A stretch of DNA of 64,000 nucleotides, from positions 22,863 through 86,862 of the forward strand of contig CAMKMD010000009.1 of assembly GCA_946413815.1 (NCBI GenBank), written 5' to 3'. Position 1 is the stretch's first letter. Each line of letters starts with the position of its first letter. Origin of the DNA: an uncultured Ruminococcus sp. Its GTDB lineage: Bacteria; Bacillota; Clostridia; Oscillospirales; Ruminococcaceae. Position numbers and translations under genes: made by a program. Shown here piece after piece: positions 25,669-34,545 of the stretch. The notes beneath the pieces were generated by a model. It was given only the letters and a program-made list of their open reading frames with translations, searched no databases and was not told the origin of the DNA.

Positions 25669-26370
25669 ATGAAGATCGCCGTATGTGATGACGAAAAGCA
25701 CTTCATTGCGAAGTTTAAAGATATAATGGACAAGCTTTACAACAGCCTCGATATAATAACAGATGAATTCTCACAAGGTGACGAGCTGCTCAGACGCTTC
25801 CGCAGCAGCCCCTATGATATTATTTTTCTCGATATAGAAATGCCCGGAATGGACGGTATCACCCTCGCCAGAAAGCTCAGAGCCCTCAGTGATGAAGTAT
25901 GTATCGTATTCCTGACAGGCCATGTTGAGTATGCAATACAGGGATACGAAGTCAATGCCCTGAGATACCTGACAAAGCCTGCTGACGAATCAAAAGTCAG
26001 GGAGGTCATAGACTACGTTCTCAGCAAACAGGCAAATGCAAAACAGCTATGGCTGAAGACTTCCGACGGTGATGTCAAGCTCAGGCTTTCAGACGTACTC
26101 TTCATAGAATCACAGAACCAGAACATTGCCGTGAATACATCAGACGATACATATGTGGTCAGAGGCAATATCAGCGACTATGAAGAAAGGCTTGCTCCGG
26201 AAGGTTTTTTCCGGATACACCGCGGCTATCTTATATCCCTTGACAAAGTAATCAGGATCACCGGCAAAGAAGTAATAATGGAGGACGGCACTCCCCTCCC
26301 CGTAAGCCGTACAAGAGAATCAAAGCTCAGGGATGTTATGTTCTCTTTTGTCAGCAGGGAGGCTTTCTGA
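25669..26370 (+). CDS. LytTR-family response regulator
   Basis: 233 aa from ATG 25669 (AAGGAGA upstream). Receiver domain with acidic pocket Asp7-Asp8 (VCDDEK), phosphoacceptor Asp55 (FLDIEMPGMDG), the Thr/Ser switch in VFLTGH and the KP turn in LTKPAD. LytTR DNA-binding domain from about 130 (LWLKTSDGDVKLRLSDVLF..FFRIHRGYLISL). Overlaps the kinase start by one base (TGATG). Expected to bind the direct repeats just upstream and activate the divergent LPQTG-sortase operon. Confidence 0.92.
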   Translation: MKIAVCDDEKHFIAKFKDIMDKLYNSLDIITDEFSQGDELLRRFRSSPYDIIFLDIEMPGMDGITLARKLRALSDEVCIVFLTGHVEYAIQGYEVNALRYLTKPADESKVREVIDYVLSKQANAKQLWLKTSDGDVKLRLSDVLFIESQNQNIAVNTSDDTYVVRGNISDYEERLAPEGFFRIHRGYLISLDKVIRITGKEVIMEDGTPLPVSRTRESKLRDVMFSFVSREAF

Positions 26371-27725
26371 TGCAGGATGTTCTGAAATTTCTAATAGATT
26401 ACATTGGCGCTATACCTTTTGTGTTATTTCCGCTGTTCGTAATACACTGCTTCTACGATGACAGCGTAACGGTCTCATGGAAGAAAATCATAATAATTGC
26501 CTGTATTTCACTTCTCTCCTGCATCGAATTTATAGTACCACAGACTGAGCCCTTCATGACTCTGATAGTTTTCCTCGCCGCTCCCTTAATAGCCGTGATG
26601 GGTGATAAGATACCATTTCGCCGCAGATTAAAAAACTGGAGCAGATACTTCTTTATATGGATGATCATTAGTATCATGCTGTTATTGCTCACAATGTCTG
26701 TATGTTCATTCGGCAATTATACAGAAGAAGATGAGACCCTTATATTCAGTATCCTTTCAGTTATCTATTCCACAGTACTGTCATTGATAATGTATCTGGT
26801 CTATATCCGCAGGGACAAATCACTGCTCTTCCGTAAACAGGACAAAATACTGGTATGGCTTTATCTCTGCTTTGGTATGTTCCTGTCGGGTATTGATTCA
26901 GATACAGAGCAACCCAGACTGCTTTTCAATGCTCCTGATAATATCAAGGATTATCTGCTTATCATTTTTATAATAATCATGACAAACTGTCTGCCATTCT
27001 TTATAATCAGAAACTGTCAGAGCGCGCATTACAGCCGGCTCAGCGAACATCAGCAGTATTTTCTCGAAGCAGAGCTCAATGCTTCAAAGCAGTACAAAGC
27101 AGCACAGGAGGAGACCCGCGCATTCCGGCATGATGTTCAGAACAATCTGTCCGCTATATCCATGCTTATGGAACAGGGAAAGTATACGGAAGCAAAACAG
27201 TTTCTCGATGATATGTGCACAGAAGTCAGTTCATTCTCCCCTAAGATAATCACAGGCGATGAAATGCTTGATTCACTTATTTCTGCCAAACTGCCAAGGA
27301 TGCAGGAGAACAGGATAAAGCTGACAATAAACGGGACCATTGACGGCGGTCTCGGATGGAAACCCATGGATATATGCACTGTATTCGCCAACGCTATCGA
27401 CAACGCCATTGAAGCTTCATCAAAGACTGACGACGGCGAACAGAGATATATCACCATGAACATAAAGAAGACATCACATCAGTTTCTCATCAGTATTGAG
27501 AACAACTGCAGCAAAGATACAGACTGTGAAATACTGATGAACGGAGAACTACATTTCACTTCAAAATCAGACAAGTCACTTCATGGCTACGGCCTGAGAA
27601 ATGCCAAAAGAATAATTGAGAAAAACGGCGGTATGATGAAGATAGGCTGCGAAAACAAGCGTTTTTCCCTGAATATGATACTCTCAAGGAACGAAAATGC
27701 TTTGCAGACTGAGCCGTCAGTCTAA
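26370..27725 (+). CDS. AgrC-like sensor histidine kinase
   Basis: 451 aa. About six membrane helices fill residues 1-215, then a cytoplasmic coiled region with H-box FRHDVQNNL (phosphoacceptor His). A GHKL ATPase follows with N-box FANAIDNAIEA and G-box HGYGLRNAK. This is the HPK10/AgrC type, which normally senses peptides through its membrane domain. No AgrB/AgrD-like peptide genes are adjacent, so the signal is unknown. Confidence 0.9.
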   Translation: MQDVLKFLIDYIGAIPFVLFPLFVIHCFYDDSVTVSWKKIIIIACISLLSCIEFIVPQTEPFMTLIVFLAAPLIAVMGDKIPFRRRLKNWSRYFFIWMIISIMLLLLTMSVCSFGNYTEEDETLIFSILSVIYSTVLSLIMYLVYIRRDKSLLFRKQDKILVWLYLCFGMFLSGIDSDTEQPRLLFNAPDNIKDYLLIIFIIIMTNCLPFFIIRNCQSAHYSRLSEHQQYFLEAELNASKQYKAAQEETRAFRHDVQNNLSAISMLMEQGKYTEAKQFLDDMCTEVSSFSPKIITGDEMLDSLISAKLPRMQENRIKLTINGTIDGGLGWKPMDICTVFANAIDNAIEASSKTDDGEQRYITMNIKKTSHQFLISIENNCSKDTDCEILMNGELHFTSKSDKSLHGYGLRNAKRIIEKNGGMMKIGCENKRFSLNMILSRNENALQTEPSV

Positions 27726-27740
27726 ATTGAATAAGGAAGA

Positions 27741-27772
27741 AGCCGTTCGTATGATGATACGAGCGGCTTTTT
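27741..27772 (+). terminator. Terminator of the regulator-kinase operon
   Basis: 12-bp stem (AGCCGTTCGTAT with ATACGAGCGGCT, one G-T pair) with GATG loop and T-run, 15 bp past the kinase stop. Confidence 0.88.
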
Positions 27773-27949
27773 CAGTTATATTCAGTGATTGCAGAGTGTA
27801 TAAAAGTTAAAACGCCGAAGAGAATAAACGCAGGAAATAAGCTATTGTATACGGGACATTGTAGCATACACACACACATCGACAAGCTGTATTTCATGAT
27901 GAATGGTGTGGAGATGGTGTTAGAAGTGCATCATAAGACTGCGCTTTTC

Positions 27950-27978
27950 TTGCTTTTTCTTCGGTATTGTGGTATACT
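27950..27978 (+). promoter_or_regulatory. Promoter of the Fic gene
   Basis: TTGCTT (27950-27955), 17-bp spacer, TATACT (27973-27978). Transcription would start near 27985, about 27 nt before the chosen start codon. Confidence 0.55.
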
Positions 27979-28011
27979 GAATCTATGGAAAACCCGCAAA
28001 GGAGGCAGAAT

Positions 28012-28911
28012 ATGGTTCAGGAACATGACTGTCTATATGAATTAGATGAATATATCCGTCAGGGTGAACCCGACCGCTCTGAAAAAAGTGCTGCGTGGCA
28101 GGCTGCGATAGGTTTGCAGGATGTTGACGGCCTCCGGACTTCTGACTTCCTCCTCGAAACAGCCAGGGAGCATATTGAGGGAAAGATAGATATAGCCACA
28201 GCACAGAATAGAGTATTCAGCTATTACGAGCAGCGGGATGTTCGCATGACTGCAGAACAGGATACGAAAGAAGCAGACATTGTTGCTTCACACATAGCCG
28301 GGCTGCTTGCCGAGAAGACCTTTCAGTTTTCCCCTGCAGAGCTGAAGTCCATTCACCGCCGGCTTTTCACAGGTGTGTTCAAATCCGCAGGACAATTCAG
28401 GACCTATAACATCTCAAAGAGCGAATGGGTGCTGAACGGTAAATCCGTATTATATGCCGCCTTTGACAGTATCCGTGATACGCTTGATTATGATTTCGGA
28501 CAGGAGAAGTCGTTTTCTTATTCCAACATAGATGCTGCGCAGGCAATTAAGCACATTGCAAAGTTCATTTCCGGAATCTGGCAGATCCATCCGTTCTGTG
28601 AAGGCAATACCCGAACAACGGCTGTGTTCATGATCAGGTATCTGCAAACCTTCGGTTATAACGTGAGGAATCAGGTTTTTGCTGAAAACTCAGGGTACTT
28701 TCGTAATGCGCTCGTCAGGGCTAACTTCAACGATCTGCATAATACCGTTCATTCCACGACCATATTTCTCGAACAGTTCATGGAGAACCTGCTGACAGGC
28801 GCACAGCATGATCTGGAAAACAGATATATGCACATCGACTACTCAGAAGCTGCCCCAAGCACCATATCAGGCGGGAAATCATCATATAAGCAGATAAAAG
28901 GAGCTGAATAA
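28012..28911 (+). CDS. Fic-domain protein (AMP-transferase type)
   Basis: 299 aa from ATG 28012, chosen for the AAAGGAGG ribosome site; an upstream in-frame ATG at 27985 coincides with the predicted transcript start. The Fic motif is HPFCEGNTRT at 193-202 with the catalytic His193; the usual GNGR is GNTR, a known variant. The flap region (GQFRTYNISKSEWVLNG) lies at about 127-143. Fic proteins transfer AMP or related groups to target hydroxyls. No antitoxin gene of the VbhA/FicA kind is adjacent, and no clear (S/T)xxxE(G/N) inhibitory helix is evident. A decayed lipoprotein gene follows. Confidence 0.88.
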   Translation: MVQEHDCLYELDEYIRQGEPDRSEKSAAWQAAIGLQDVDGLRTSDFLLETAREHIEGKIDIATAQNRVFSYYEQRDVRMTAEQDTKEADIVASHIAGLLAEKTFQFSPAELKSIHRRLFTGVFKSAGQFRTYNISKSEWVLNGKSVLYAAFDSIRDTLDYDFGQEKSFSYSNIDAAQAIKHIAKFISGIWQIHPFCEGNTRTTAVFMIRYLQTFGYNVRNQVFAENSGYFRNALVRANFNDLHNTVHSTTIFLEQFMENLLTGAQHDLENRYMHIDYSEAAPSTISGGKSSYKQIKGAE

Positions 28912-28916
28912 TTCTA

Positions 28917-29318
28917 ATGCAATTAAAAAATGGAATCATCCGTGCGGTGACACTTACATTCATATCTCTGATGGCTGTTATGCTTACAGGATGTTCTAAG
29001 GACGGCAAAATGCTCTCAGACAGCGAGCTTGCAGATGTGCTGTCAAAAAGCCTGGGAGAAACGGTGGAGATCACCGAAGCCCCCGAGGGTGCAAGCGACG
29101 GCGAGTATCATATGAAATGTGCTGACGGTACAGAATTTACAGTAAAGCGTATGCTATACCGAGCGTAACGGCGTGCGCATAGAACTTGGAGGGAAGATGG
29201 AATGGAGCAAAATCACGTCTGCCATCTATCTCACAACCGGAGATCTGAACAGGCTGTTGATACGGAATTAAAGTTTGACTACATAAACGGCACTGCTGAG
29301 ATAACCAATAAGAAGTAG
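28917..29318 (+). pseudogene. Decayed small lipoprotein gene
   Basis: Starts at ATG 28917 behind the GGAGC at the end of the Fic gene. The first frame encodes a lipoprotein signal with lipobox LTGC and a short mature part ending ADGTEFTVK. At about 29145 the frame breaks; the continuation is in another frame (CYTERNGVRIELGGKMEWSK) and breaks again near 29270 (FDYINGTAEITNKK, stop at 29316). At least two frameshifts, so a pseudogene. Confidence 0.65.
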
Positions 29319-29330
29319 GAGGTTTTTATA

Positions 29331-29855
29331 ATGAATGATCTCTGTATGATAATCAAGGAAATGGTAAAGCCTAATTTTCTTAATATCCGAACATCTTTGA
29401 AGACCTATGACAGAGAGGCACTCTGCTGCGGAGCGCCTTGCTGGAGGTGGGCGTATCATGCGATACATTCGGCAGATAAGTGGTTTATTAACCCCTGTGT
29501 ATATGACGAGCCGCCTTTCCATGAAGAGGGGCTTGATAATCCCGATAAGCCAGCTTCTGTCATACTTTCAGATGAACAGCTTCTTGAATATCTTGATATT
29601 GTAGAGCAGAAGACATATAATTATCTTGATTCCCTTACAGATGATATGCTTTATGAATGTCCCGAAAACTGCAATCATACACGACTGGAGCTTGTTCTCC
29701 GTCAGTTTCGGCATATCTCCTTCCATACAGGAATGCTTAATGGTCAAACAGCTGTTGCGACAGGTAAATTCCCGATGTGGGTCTCTCAGGCAGATAAATA
29801 TGTTGATGACGGTATTCTTTTCGGCAGATACCGAAAGGGTCAGGTGACAAAATAA
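29331..29855 (+). CDS. DinB-like metal-dependent protein
   Basis: 174 aa from ATG 29331 with AGGAGG upstream. Four-helix-bundle DinB/YfiT pattern with potential metal-binding histidines in WAYHAIHSADKWF and RQFRHISFHTGMLNG. The superfamily includes thiol-dependent transferases, but many members are uncharacterized. A single gene, not obviously linked to its neighbours. Confidence 0.7.
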   Translation: MNDLCMIIKEMVKPNFLNIRTSLKTYDREALCCGAPCWRWAYHAIHSADKWFINPCVYDEPPFHEEGLDNPDKPASVILSDEQLLEYLDIVEQKTYNYLDSLTDDMLYECPENCNHTRLELVLRQFRHISFHTGMLNGQTAVATGKFPMWVSQADKYVDDGILFGRYRKGQVTK

Positions 29856-29939
29856 ACTCCGCTGTGATCAATGTTGTGGTTTTTGATTGCATATTGATTC
29901 TTCCCTATGTCAGTTTGAATTACTCCAATTTAGCCCAAC

Positions 29940-30387
29940 GTAAGCGCCAACCAAACCCGGCCCTTCCGTCAAACTGAAAAAGATGCTTAAATATACTCAC
30001 AGCAAAAATCTGAAAGGAGCTGTGAGTATGATGACTACAAAGGAAGAAAAACGGGAGCTGCTGCATAGGAAATGGGAGGAACAGATCGCAGAATGTGAAA
30101 GCAGTAATATGCCGGTCAAGGAATGGTGTGCTGTAAATGGCGTGAATCTGAACACTTTCTACGCCCGAATCTCGGCATTAAAGAAAGACAAGCTGAAACA
30201 AAGTGTACAGCAAACTCAGGAAATTGTATCGCTCAGCGTAATCCAAGAGAGCGGTACAACCAATTCTGAAACTGTTGTTCCGAAAGTCCGCCCAAAGGAA
30301 AACGATGTATACAGATAAGTCCCGGATATTTGATAATTTCCGGGACTTATTTTTGCGAAATATATGCTCTGAATAAATGGCGGTTAC
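29940..30387 (+). mobile_element. Short IS66-family element carrying only the first orf
   Basis: Left end GTAAGCGCCA (29940-29949) and right end TGGCGGTTAC (30378-30387) are inverted repeats matching at 9 of 10 positions; GTAAGCG-type ends are typical of IS66. The 448 bp between holds one IS66 orf1 gene and no transposase core gene. No clear 8-bp target duplication. Both ends resemble the 93-bp element at 34546. Confidence 0.7.
30028..30318 (+). CDS. IS66 TnpA (orf1)-like protein
   Basis: 96 aa from ATG 30028 (AAAGGAGCTG upstream). WEEQIAECESSNMPVKEWCA and VNLNTFYARISALKK match the HTH-like IS66 orf1, an accessory protein of transposition. TnpB and the transposase TnpC are missing, so the element would be non-autonomous. 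Confidence 0.8.
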   Translation: MMTTKEEKRELLHRKWEEQIAECESSNMPVKEWCAVNGVNLNTFYARISALKKDKLKQSVQQTQEIVSLSVIQESGTTNSETVVPKVRPKENDVYR

Positions 30388-30483
30388 CTTGTTATATCTT
30401 CCTATTTACTTAACGCCTTGCCTAACCGCAAGTATAACGATGCTTTTTCATTGGGCATTTTCCTGAAATTTGATATGAGACCG

Positions 30484-30557
30484 TTGTCCCGCCTAAGGCG
30501 GTTTGGGACTATTTTGTCCCAATCTCGGTTGACAAGTGTATCTGATTATGGTAAGAT
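30484..30557 (+). promoter_or_regulatory. Strong promoter with GTCCC/GGGAC operator
   Basis: TTGACA (30529-30534), 17-bp spacer, TAAGAT (30552-30557). Immediately upstream is an inverted repeat TTGGGAC/GTCCCAA (30503-30522), and a third half-site TTGTCCC at 30484-30490 next to the palindrome CCGCC-TAA-GGCGG. This looks like an operator for the HTH protein encoded 43 bp downstream. Confidence 0.65.
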
Positions 30558-30600
30558 AGGTTCAGAAAAGCAAATACGCCAGAAAACGGGAGGGGATCAA

Positions 30601-32178
30601 ATGAGCACTTCTAACAGTAATCACGGCGCCACGATCAACAAAGAAGAGAATATTCCGGAAGAATCTTTTCCGGAATGGTTCAAAAGCAAACAACAGTCGC
30701 TCAAAAATAAAGACGGAAGCAAAATCTCGACCGAAGAAATCGGGCTGATGATCGGACTGAATTACAGTACGTTCCGCAAGTACATTTACAATCAGAGAAC
30801 AACAAAAAAACGGGACTTCATCATTGCGGTCTGTGCTGTGATGGGATGCGATAGGGACGATACAAGTAAAGCTTTGACACTGTACGGATTTCCGGAGTTG
30901 GATGAGTATTATCGAAGAGATGAGATTATATGGGATCTGCTTGTAGCCGATCCGGGTACTCCGGTTTCTGTTGCGCAAATCAATAAGGCACTTGACGCAG
31001 GGGGATATTCGCCGCTGGACATTCACAATCACAGAAACAAGGAACAGGCGCAGGATAAACATCAGGTTCCGTTCAAGCTGGTTCGACGGCATTTTCAGTG
31101 TACGGTCGAAGGCATCGGGCGCCTCAGTGATACGGACAGCTTTCTGGATTTACTATATGATGTTGAATGCTACTACAATATGCGAACCTGTTTTGAGTAT
31201 CTCAACGGCGGCAGGCGGTTTGAACTCTGCATACAGCATGAAGAACCGCACAGCGATCTGTCAGAAAATATATGGCAGACCGGCATCCGGAGAAGAATTT
31301 GCCCGAAACGCAAAAAATATATCGTATATACCTATCCGACAGAAGAACAAGAATCAGAACTGTATGAATATGACCGGATTGATGATACCGGCGCATTTCG
31401 TGAATGCTTCCTTGAAATCGAAAAAAAGGAACATGAAGAAAAAAAGCGGCTTTGTGATACGGTCAATGATACACGCAATTACGGCAGCCGCATTTCGGCA
31501 AAGGTCATTGACAGCGAGCTGCATATTTTCTGCGAGATGTATAACAGCGACATACCGGAACTTTCGGAGTATTATCTGATGGATTTCTGCGGCGGTGAAT
31601 ATACGCTGTATGTTCTGAACCAAAGCTGCTTTATGCAGATGGATCTCAGTGCAGAAAAATATGAGCAGATTTACGGAAAACAGCCTGCATTCCGGCTGCT
31701 GCATATACGAAAAACAATGGATGATGCGTTCTGCACGAAAGCCGATCTGCTGAATGCCACTGTGCTTGATCGGTATTCCTCAGAGGAAGAGATCGAGTAT
31801 TCCGCTTATGAAGCACGCGATATCGGCACCTTTGAGATATACGGCGAGAATGTAATCACGAAACTGCGGCTCAAAACCTACAGAAAACTGAAAGCACAGA
31901 CAGACGACATGATGAGCAAACTGAAAAACGGTACAGCACATATCTGCAATCGGGAATTGCTCGGTGATGCTGCTGACAGGCTGATTGCTGCGTATTTTGG
32001 TTTACCGGATATCGAAAACAATGAAGCCGGATATTCGGCGGAGCAACTTCGTGATGCATTTGAGCTTGGTATGCGCTCGGTTGATGAGATCGGTGCATTT
32101 TTACAGAAAAACGGCAGCCTGAAAATCAATGAAGTATTATCTTTACAGGAATCGGAAGGAGCTGAAAGTTATGTATGA
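30601..32178 (+). CDS. Large HTH-domain protein, first gene of a Sir2 operon
   Basis: 525 aa from ATG 30601 (GGAGGGG upstream); the frame is open upstream through the promoter, so the ORF start is not used. Residues ~20-90 form an XRE-like helix-turn-helix (STEEIGLMIGLNYSTFRKYI, CAVMGCDRDDTSKALTLYGF). The rest is a long helical protein with RISAKVIDSELHIFCEMYN and YYLMDFCGGEYTLYV, also found in the next gene. Lys/Glu-rich and Tyr-rich, no signal peptide. No family recognised beyond the HTH. Overlaps the next gene by 8 bp. Confidence 0.75.
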   Translation: MSTSNSNHGATINKEENIPEESFPEWFKSKQQSLKNKDGSKISTEEIGLMIGLNYSTFRKYIYNQRTTKKRDFIIAVCAVMGCDRDDTSKALTLYGFPELDEYYRRDEIIWDLLVADPGTPVSVAQINKALDAGGYSPLDIHNHRNKEQAQDKHQVPFKLVRRHFQCTVEGIGRLSDTDSFLDLLYDVECYYNMRTCFEYLNGGRRFELCIQHEEPHSDLSENIWQTGIRRRICPKRKKYIVYTYPTEEQESELYEYDRIDDTGAFRECFLEIEKKEHEEKKRLCDTVNDTRNYGSRISAKVIDSELHIFCEMYNSDIPELSEYYLMDFCGGEYTLYVLNQSCFMQMDLSAEKYEQIYGKQPAFRLLHIRKTMDDAFCTKADLLNATVLDRYSSEEEIEYSAYEARDIGTFEIYGENVITKLRLKTYRKLKAQTDDMMSKLKNGTAHICNRELLGDAADRLIAAYFGLPDIENNEAGYSAEQLRDAFELGMRSVDEIGAFLQKNGSLKINEVLSLQESEGAESYV

Positions 32179-33286
32179 GATTTTAAGCCGAAAAAAGTGC
32201 TGTGTGTGCCATCACTTCAATCAATTCGATCATCCGGAGCAGAATCTTTCTCTGCTGTATGATCCGGACTGCATTGATTTTGATTTAGAATCCTTAACGC
32301 TGAACGATGCAGGACAAAACATACATCTTAATGTTTCGCGCACAGAAGATTACCGCTATGACGCTAGCAGTGTCGGATTCGACCGCAGCCATATTGGAAT
32401 CGAACGGCTGCCAAAAGAGTACCAGATACAGAATTACAGTGTACTGGACAAAAACCACATGCCGGAACTGCAGCGTCTTGCACCGGAAGCGGACTGCAAA
32501 TATCATGAACTCTTTGAAGAACTGGATGCCGCAGGGGAAAAAGAGCGCAGAAGAGTCTGGAGTATGCTGCTGGACAGCCGGAATACCGGCAAACGGATTT
32601 CAGCAAAGATCATAGACAATAAGCTGCATATCTTCACGTAAACATATAATTATGATATGCCGGAACTCGGTGAGTATTATCTGATGGATTATTGTGACGG
32701 TGTATATTCATTTTCTGTTTCGGATGTCAGCAGGTTTATGACGCTGTATCTGTCGCGCGAAAAGTATCTGCAATATTACGGCGAATACAGTGAATTGAAT
32801 ACGCAGCAGTATACATCTGTGGAAGAAATCGCGGCGCATGAAAAAGATTATGCAGAAAAAGGTTATTCTGAGCATGAATTGATAACCCGCCATCGGATGA
32901 ATGCATTTCAGCGGATGCAGAATGAAATTGATGACCTGCGCCGGAAACTGAAAAGAGGAAAGGCGCAAATCCGCAGCAGAGATTTGTTCGGGTTCGAGGA
33001 ATATGAAATGAAGTTTGTTGCAGCATTCAAGATCATTGAACTCTACAAGGCGAAAACTGAATTCCGCTGTGAGGAGCTGGAAACACTCACCTGGGAAGGT
33101 ATGTGCGTAGGATATTATATGAGATCGAAGAAACGCGCTGAATTCCGGCTGTCTGACGGCAGGACCGTGAAGCTCAACCGAAACGATTTGTATAACGGTT
33201 ATGAACTCGGTCTGATAACGATCGAGGAAATCGGACAGTTTCTTTTGAAATACGGAAAACTCAGCATACGAGCCTGCATGAAATGA
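32171..33286 (+). pseudogene. Paralogue of the HTH-operon protein, interrupted by a stop
   Basis: From ATG 32171 (AAGGAGC upstream) the frame encodes 156 residues ending KLHIFT, then TAA at 32639-32641, and continues in the same frame to 33286 (TYNYDMPELGEYYLMDYCDG...). The upstream gene reads ELHIFCEMYNSDIPELSEYYLMDF at the same place, so the TAA stands for an original Glu codon (GAA to TAA). It lacks the N-terminal HTH. The second part has no ribosome site. A nonsense mutation, rare readthrough, or sequence error. Confidence 0.75.
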
Positions 33287-33316
33287 TGCAGATTGACTGT
33301 TGAAAGGGGAATTTTT

Positions 33317-34045
33317 ATGGAAACCAAAGAAGAAAAAATAGAAGCACTGCGCAAAGCAGTTGACAACGCTGAAAAAATCGTGTTTTTCGGCGGTGCAGGC
33401 GTCTCGACGGAAAGCGGTCTGCCGGATTTCCGCGGAGAACAGGGATTGTATCGCCAAAAATACGGTCTGCCGCCGGAATCCTATTTCAGCATCCGTATGC
33501 TGAAATATAATCCTGAGGAATTCTTCAAGTTTCAGCGGAAGCGGGTTTTGGGCTATCAGGCAAAGCCGAATGCAGCACATCTGAAACTCGCTGAATGGGA
33601 AAAGCAAGGCAAACTGCGTGCAGTGATCACGCAAAATATTGACGGGCTGCATCAGGCGGCAGGAAGTAAAAAAGTGATCGAACTGCACGGCAATATAAAG
33701 CACTGCCACTGTATGGTATGTCATAAATCCTATAAAATATCCGCAGTAATGGAAACAGAAGGCATACCGCGCTGCAAAATCTGTCACGGCATCATCAAGC
33801 CAGATACGGTTTTGTACGGCGAAAAGCTGAATGTACGCCTGCTGGAAAAAGCAGCGGACCATATCAGAAAGGCGGATATGCTGATCGTCGGCGGTACATC
33901 ACTTACTGTGAATCCTGCTGTCAGTCTGGTGCATGAATGCAGGGACAAGCCCCTTGTTATCATCAATCTGGGACTCACACCACTGGATGATCGTGCGGAT
34001 ATACGTATCTATGACAAGATTGGAAAGGTCTTTTCTGCGCTGTAA
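33317..34045 (+). CDS. Sir2-family NAD-dependent deacylase
   Basis: 242 aa from ATG 33317 (GAAAGGGG upstream). NAD-binding GAGVSTESGLPDFRG at 26-40, TQNIDGLH at 105-112, catalytic His124 (ELHG), zinc ligands Cys132/Cys135 (CMVC) and Cys153/Cys156 (CKIC), and GGTSLTVNPA. A complete CobB-type sirtuin of normal length, which removes acyl groups from lysines using NAD+. Last gene of the operon that starts with the HTH protein, so its expression is probably tied to the GTCCC operator. Confidence 0.92.
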   Translation: METKEEKIEALRKAVDNAEKIVFFGGAGVSTESGLPDFRGEQGLYRQKYGLPPESYFSIRMLKYNPEEFFKFQRKRVLGYQAKPNAAHLKLAEWEKQGKLRAVITQNIDGLHQAAGSKKVIELHGNIKHCHCMVCHKSYKISAVMETEGIPRCKICHGIIKPDTVLYGEKLNVRLLEKAADHIRKADMLIVGGTSLTVNPAVSLVHECRDKPLVIINLGLTPLDDRADIRIYDKIGKVFSAL

Positions 34046-34051
34046 TGAAAA

Positions 34052-34082
34052 AGGGAGAGCCCAGCTCTCCCTGTTGCTTTTT
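34052..34082 (+). terminator. Terminator of the Sir2 operon
   Basis: Perfect 9-bp stem AGGGAGAGC/GCTCTCCCT with CCA loop followed by a T-rich end. Confidence 0.8.
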
Positions 34083-34101
34083 AGTTCAGATATGTCTTAA
34101 A

Positions 34102-34335
34102 TCAGATAGAGATGTTGTCAGCGATCATAGCCGCTTTTGCCTTTCTTTCGGTCTCTGTGATGAATACGAATACGCATGACATGATGCAGAGCGTGAACCA
34201 GTCGGAGGCTGTGATGCTGGAATAGGTTGTTGTCGGGTTTACAAGCTCCAGGATATATGTAACTGCTGTTGCGATCATGGTGATGATGTAAACGGTCTTG
34301 TAAAATGCGAATAATACCTTTTCTGACTTTTTCAT
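34102..34335 (-). CDS. Small two-TM membrane protein
   Basis: 77 aa from ATG 34335 (AAAGGAG upstream). Two hydrophobic helices at about 10-32 and 44-62, with positively charged ends. No family recognised. Converges on the Sir2 operon. Confidence 0.6.
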   Translation of the reverse strand: MKKSEKVLFAFYKTVYIITMIATAVTYILELVNPTTTYSSITASDWFTLCIMSCVFVFITETERKAKAAMIADNISI

Positions 34336-34545
34336 AATGATTCTCCTTTATATGTATAATAGTTTCCGTTCATCAGGGCCTCTCCCCTGTTCCATGATTC
34401 CATTATATACCTTTTCTCAGGCGTTGTCCCACTTTGAATGTTACGTAACATTACAGAAATGAAACTTATCACTATTACGGAAAAGTTTCTAAGCCGTTGA
34501 TACAAGTATCAACGAACAATAATTCATCAAATAAGGGGCAGAACC

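Noticed and set aside
25669..27725. A complete agr quorum-sensing locus
   Set aside because: The regulator and kinase match, but no AgrB protease or AgrD-like peptide gene is visible on either side.
27785..28045. Plus-strand frame of 86 codons before the Fic gene
   Set aside because: No ribosome site; it overlaps the Fic promoter and start, and its C-terminus is in another frame of Fic.
32708..33862. Minus-strand frame of 384 codons
   Set aside because: Antisense to the HTH-operon paralogue and the sirtuin, whose catalytic motifs are clear; it crosses two real genes and an intergenic gap.
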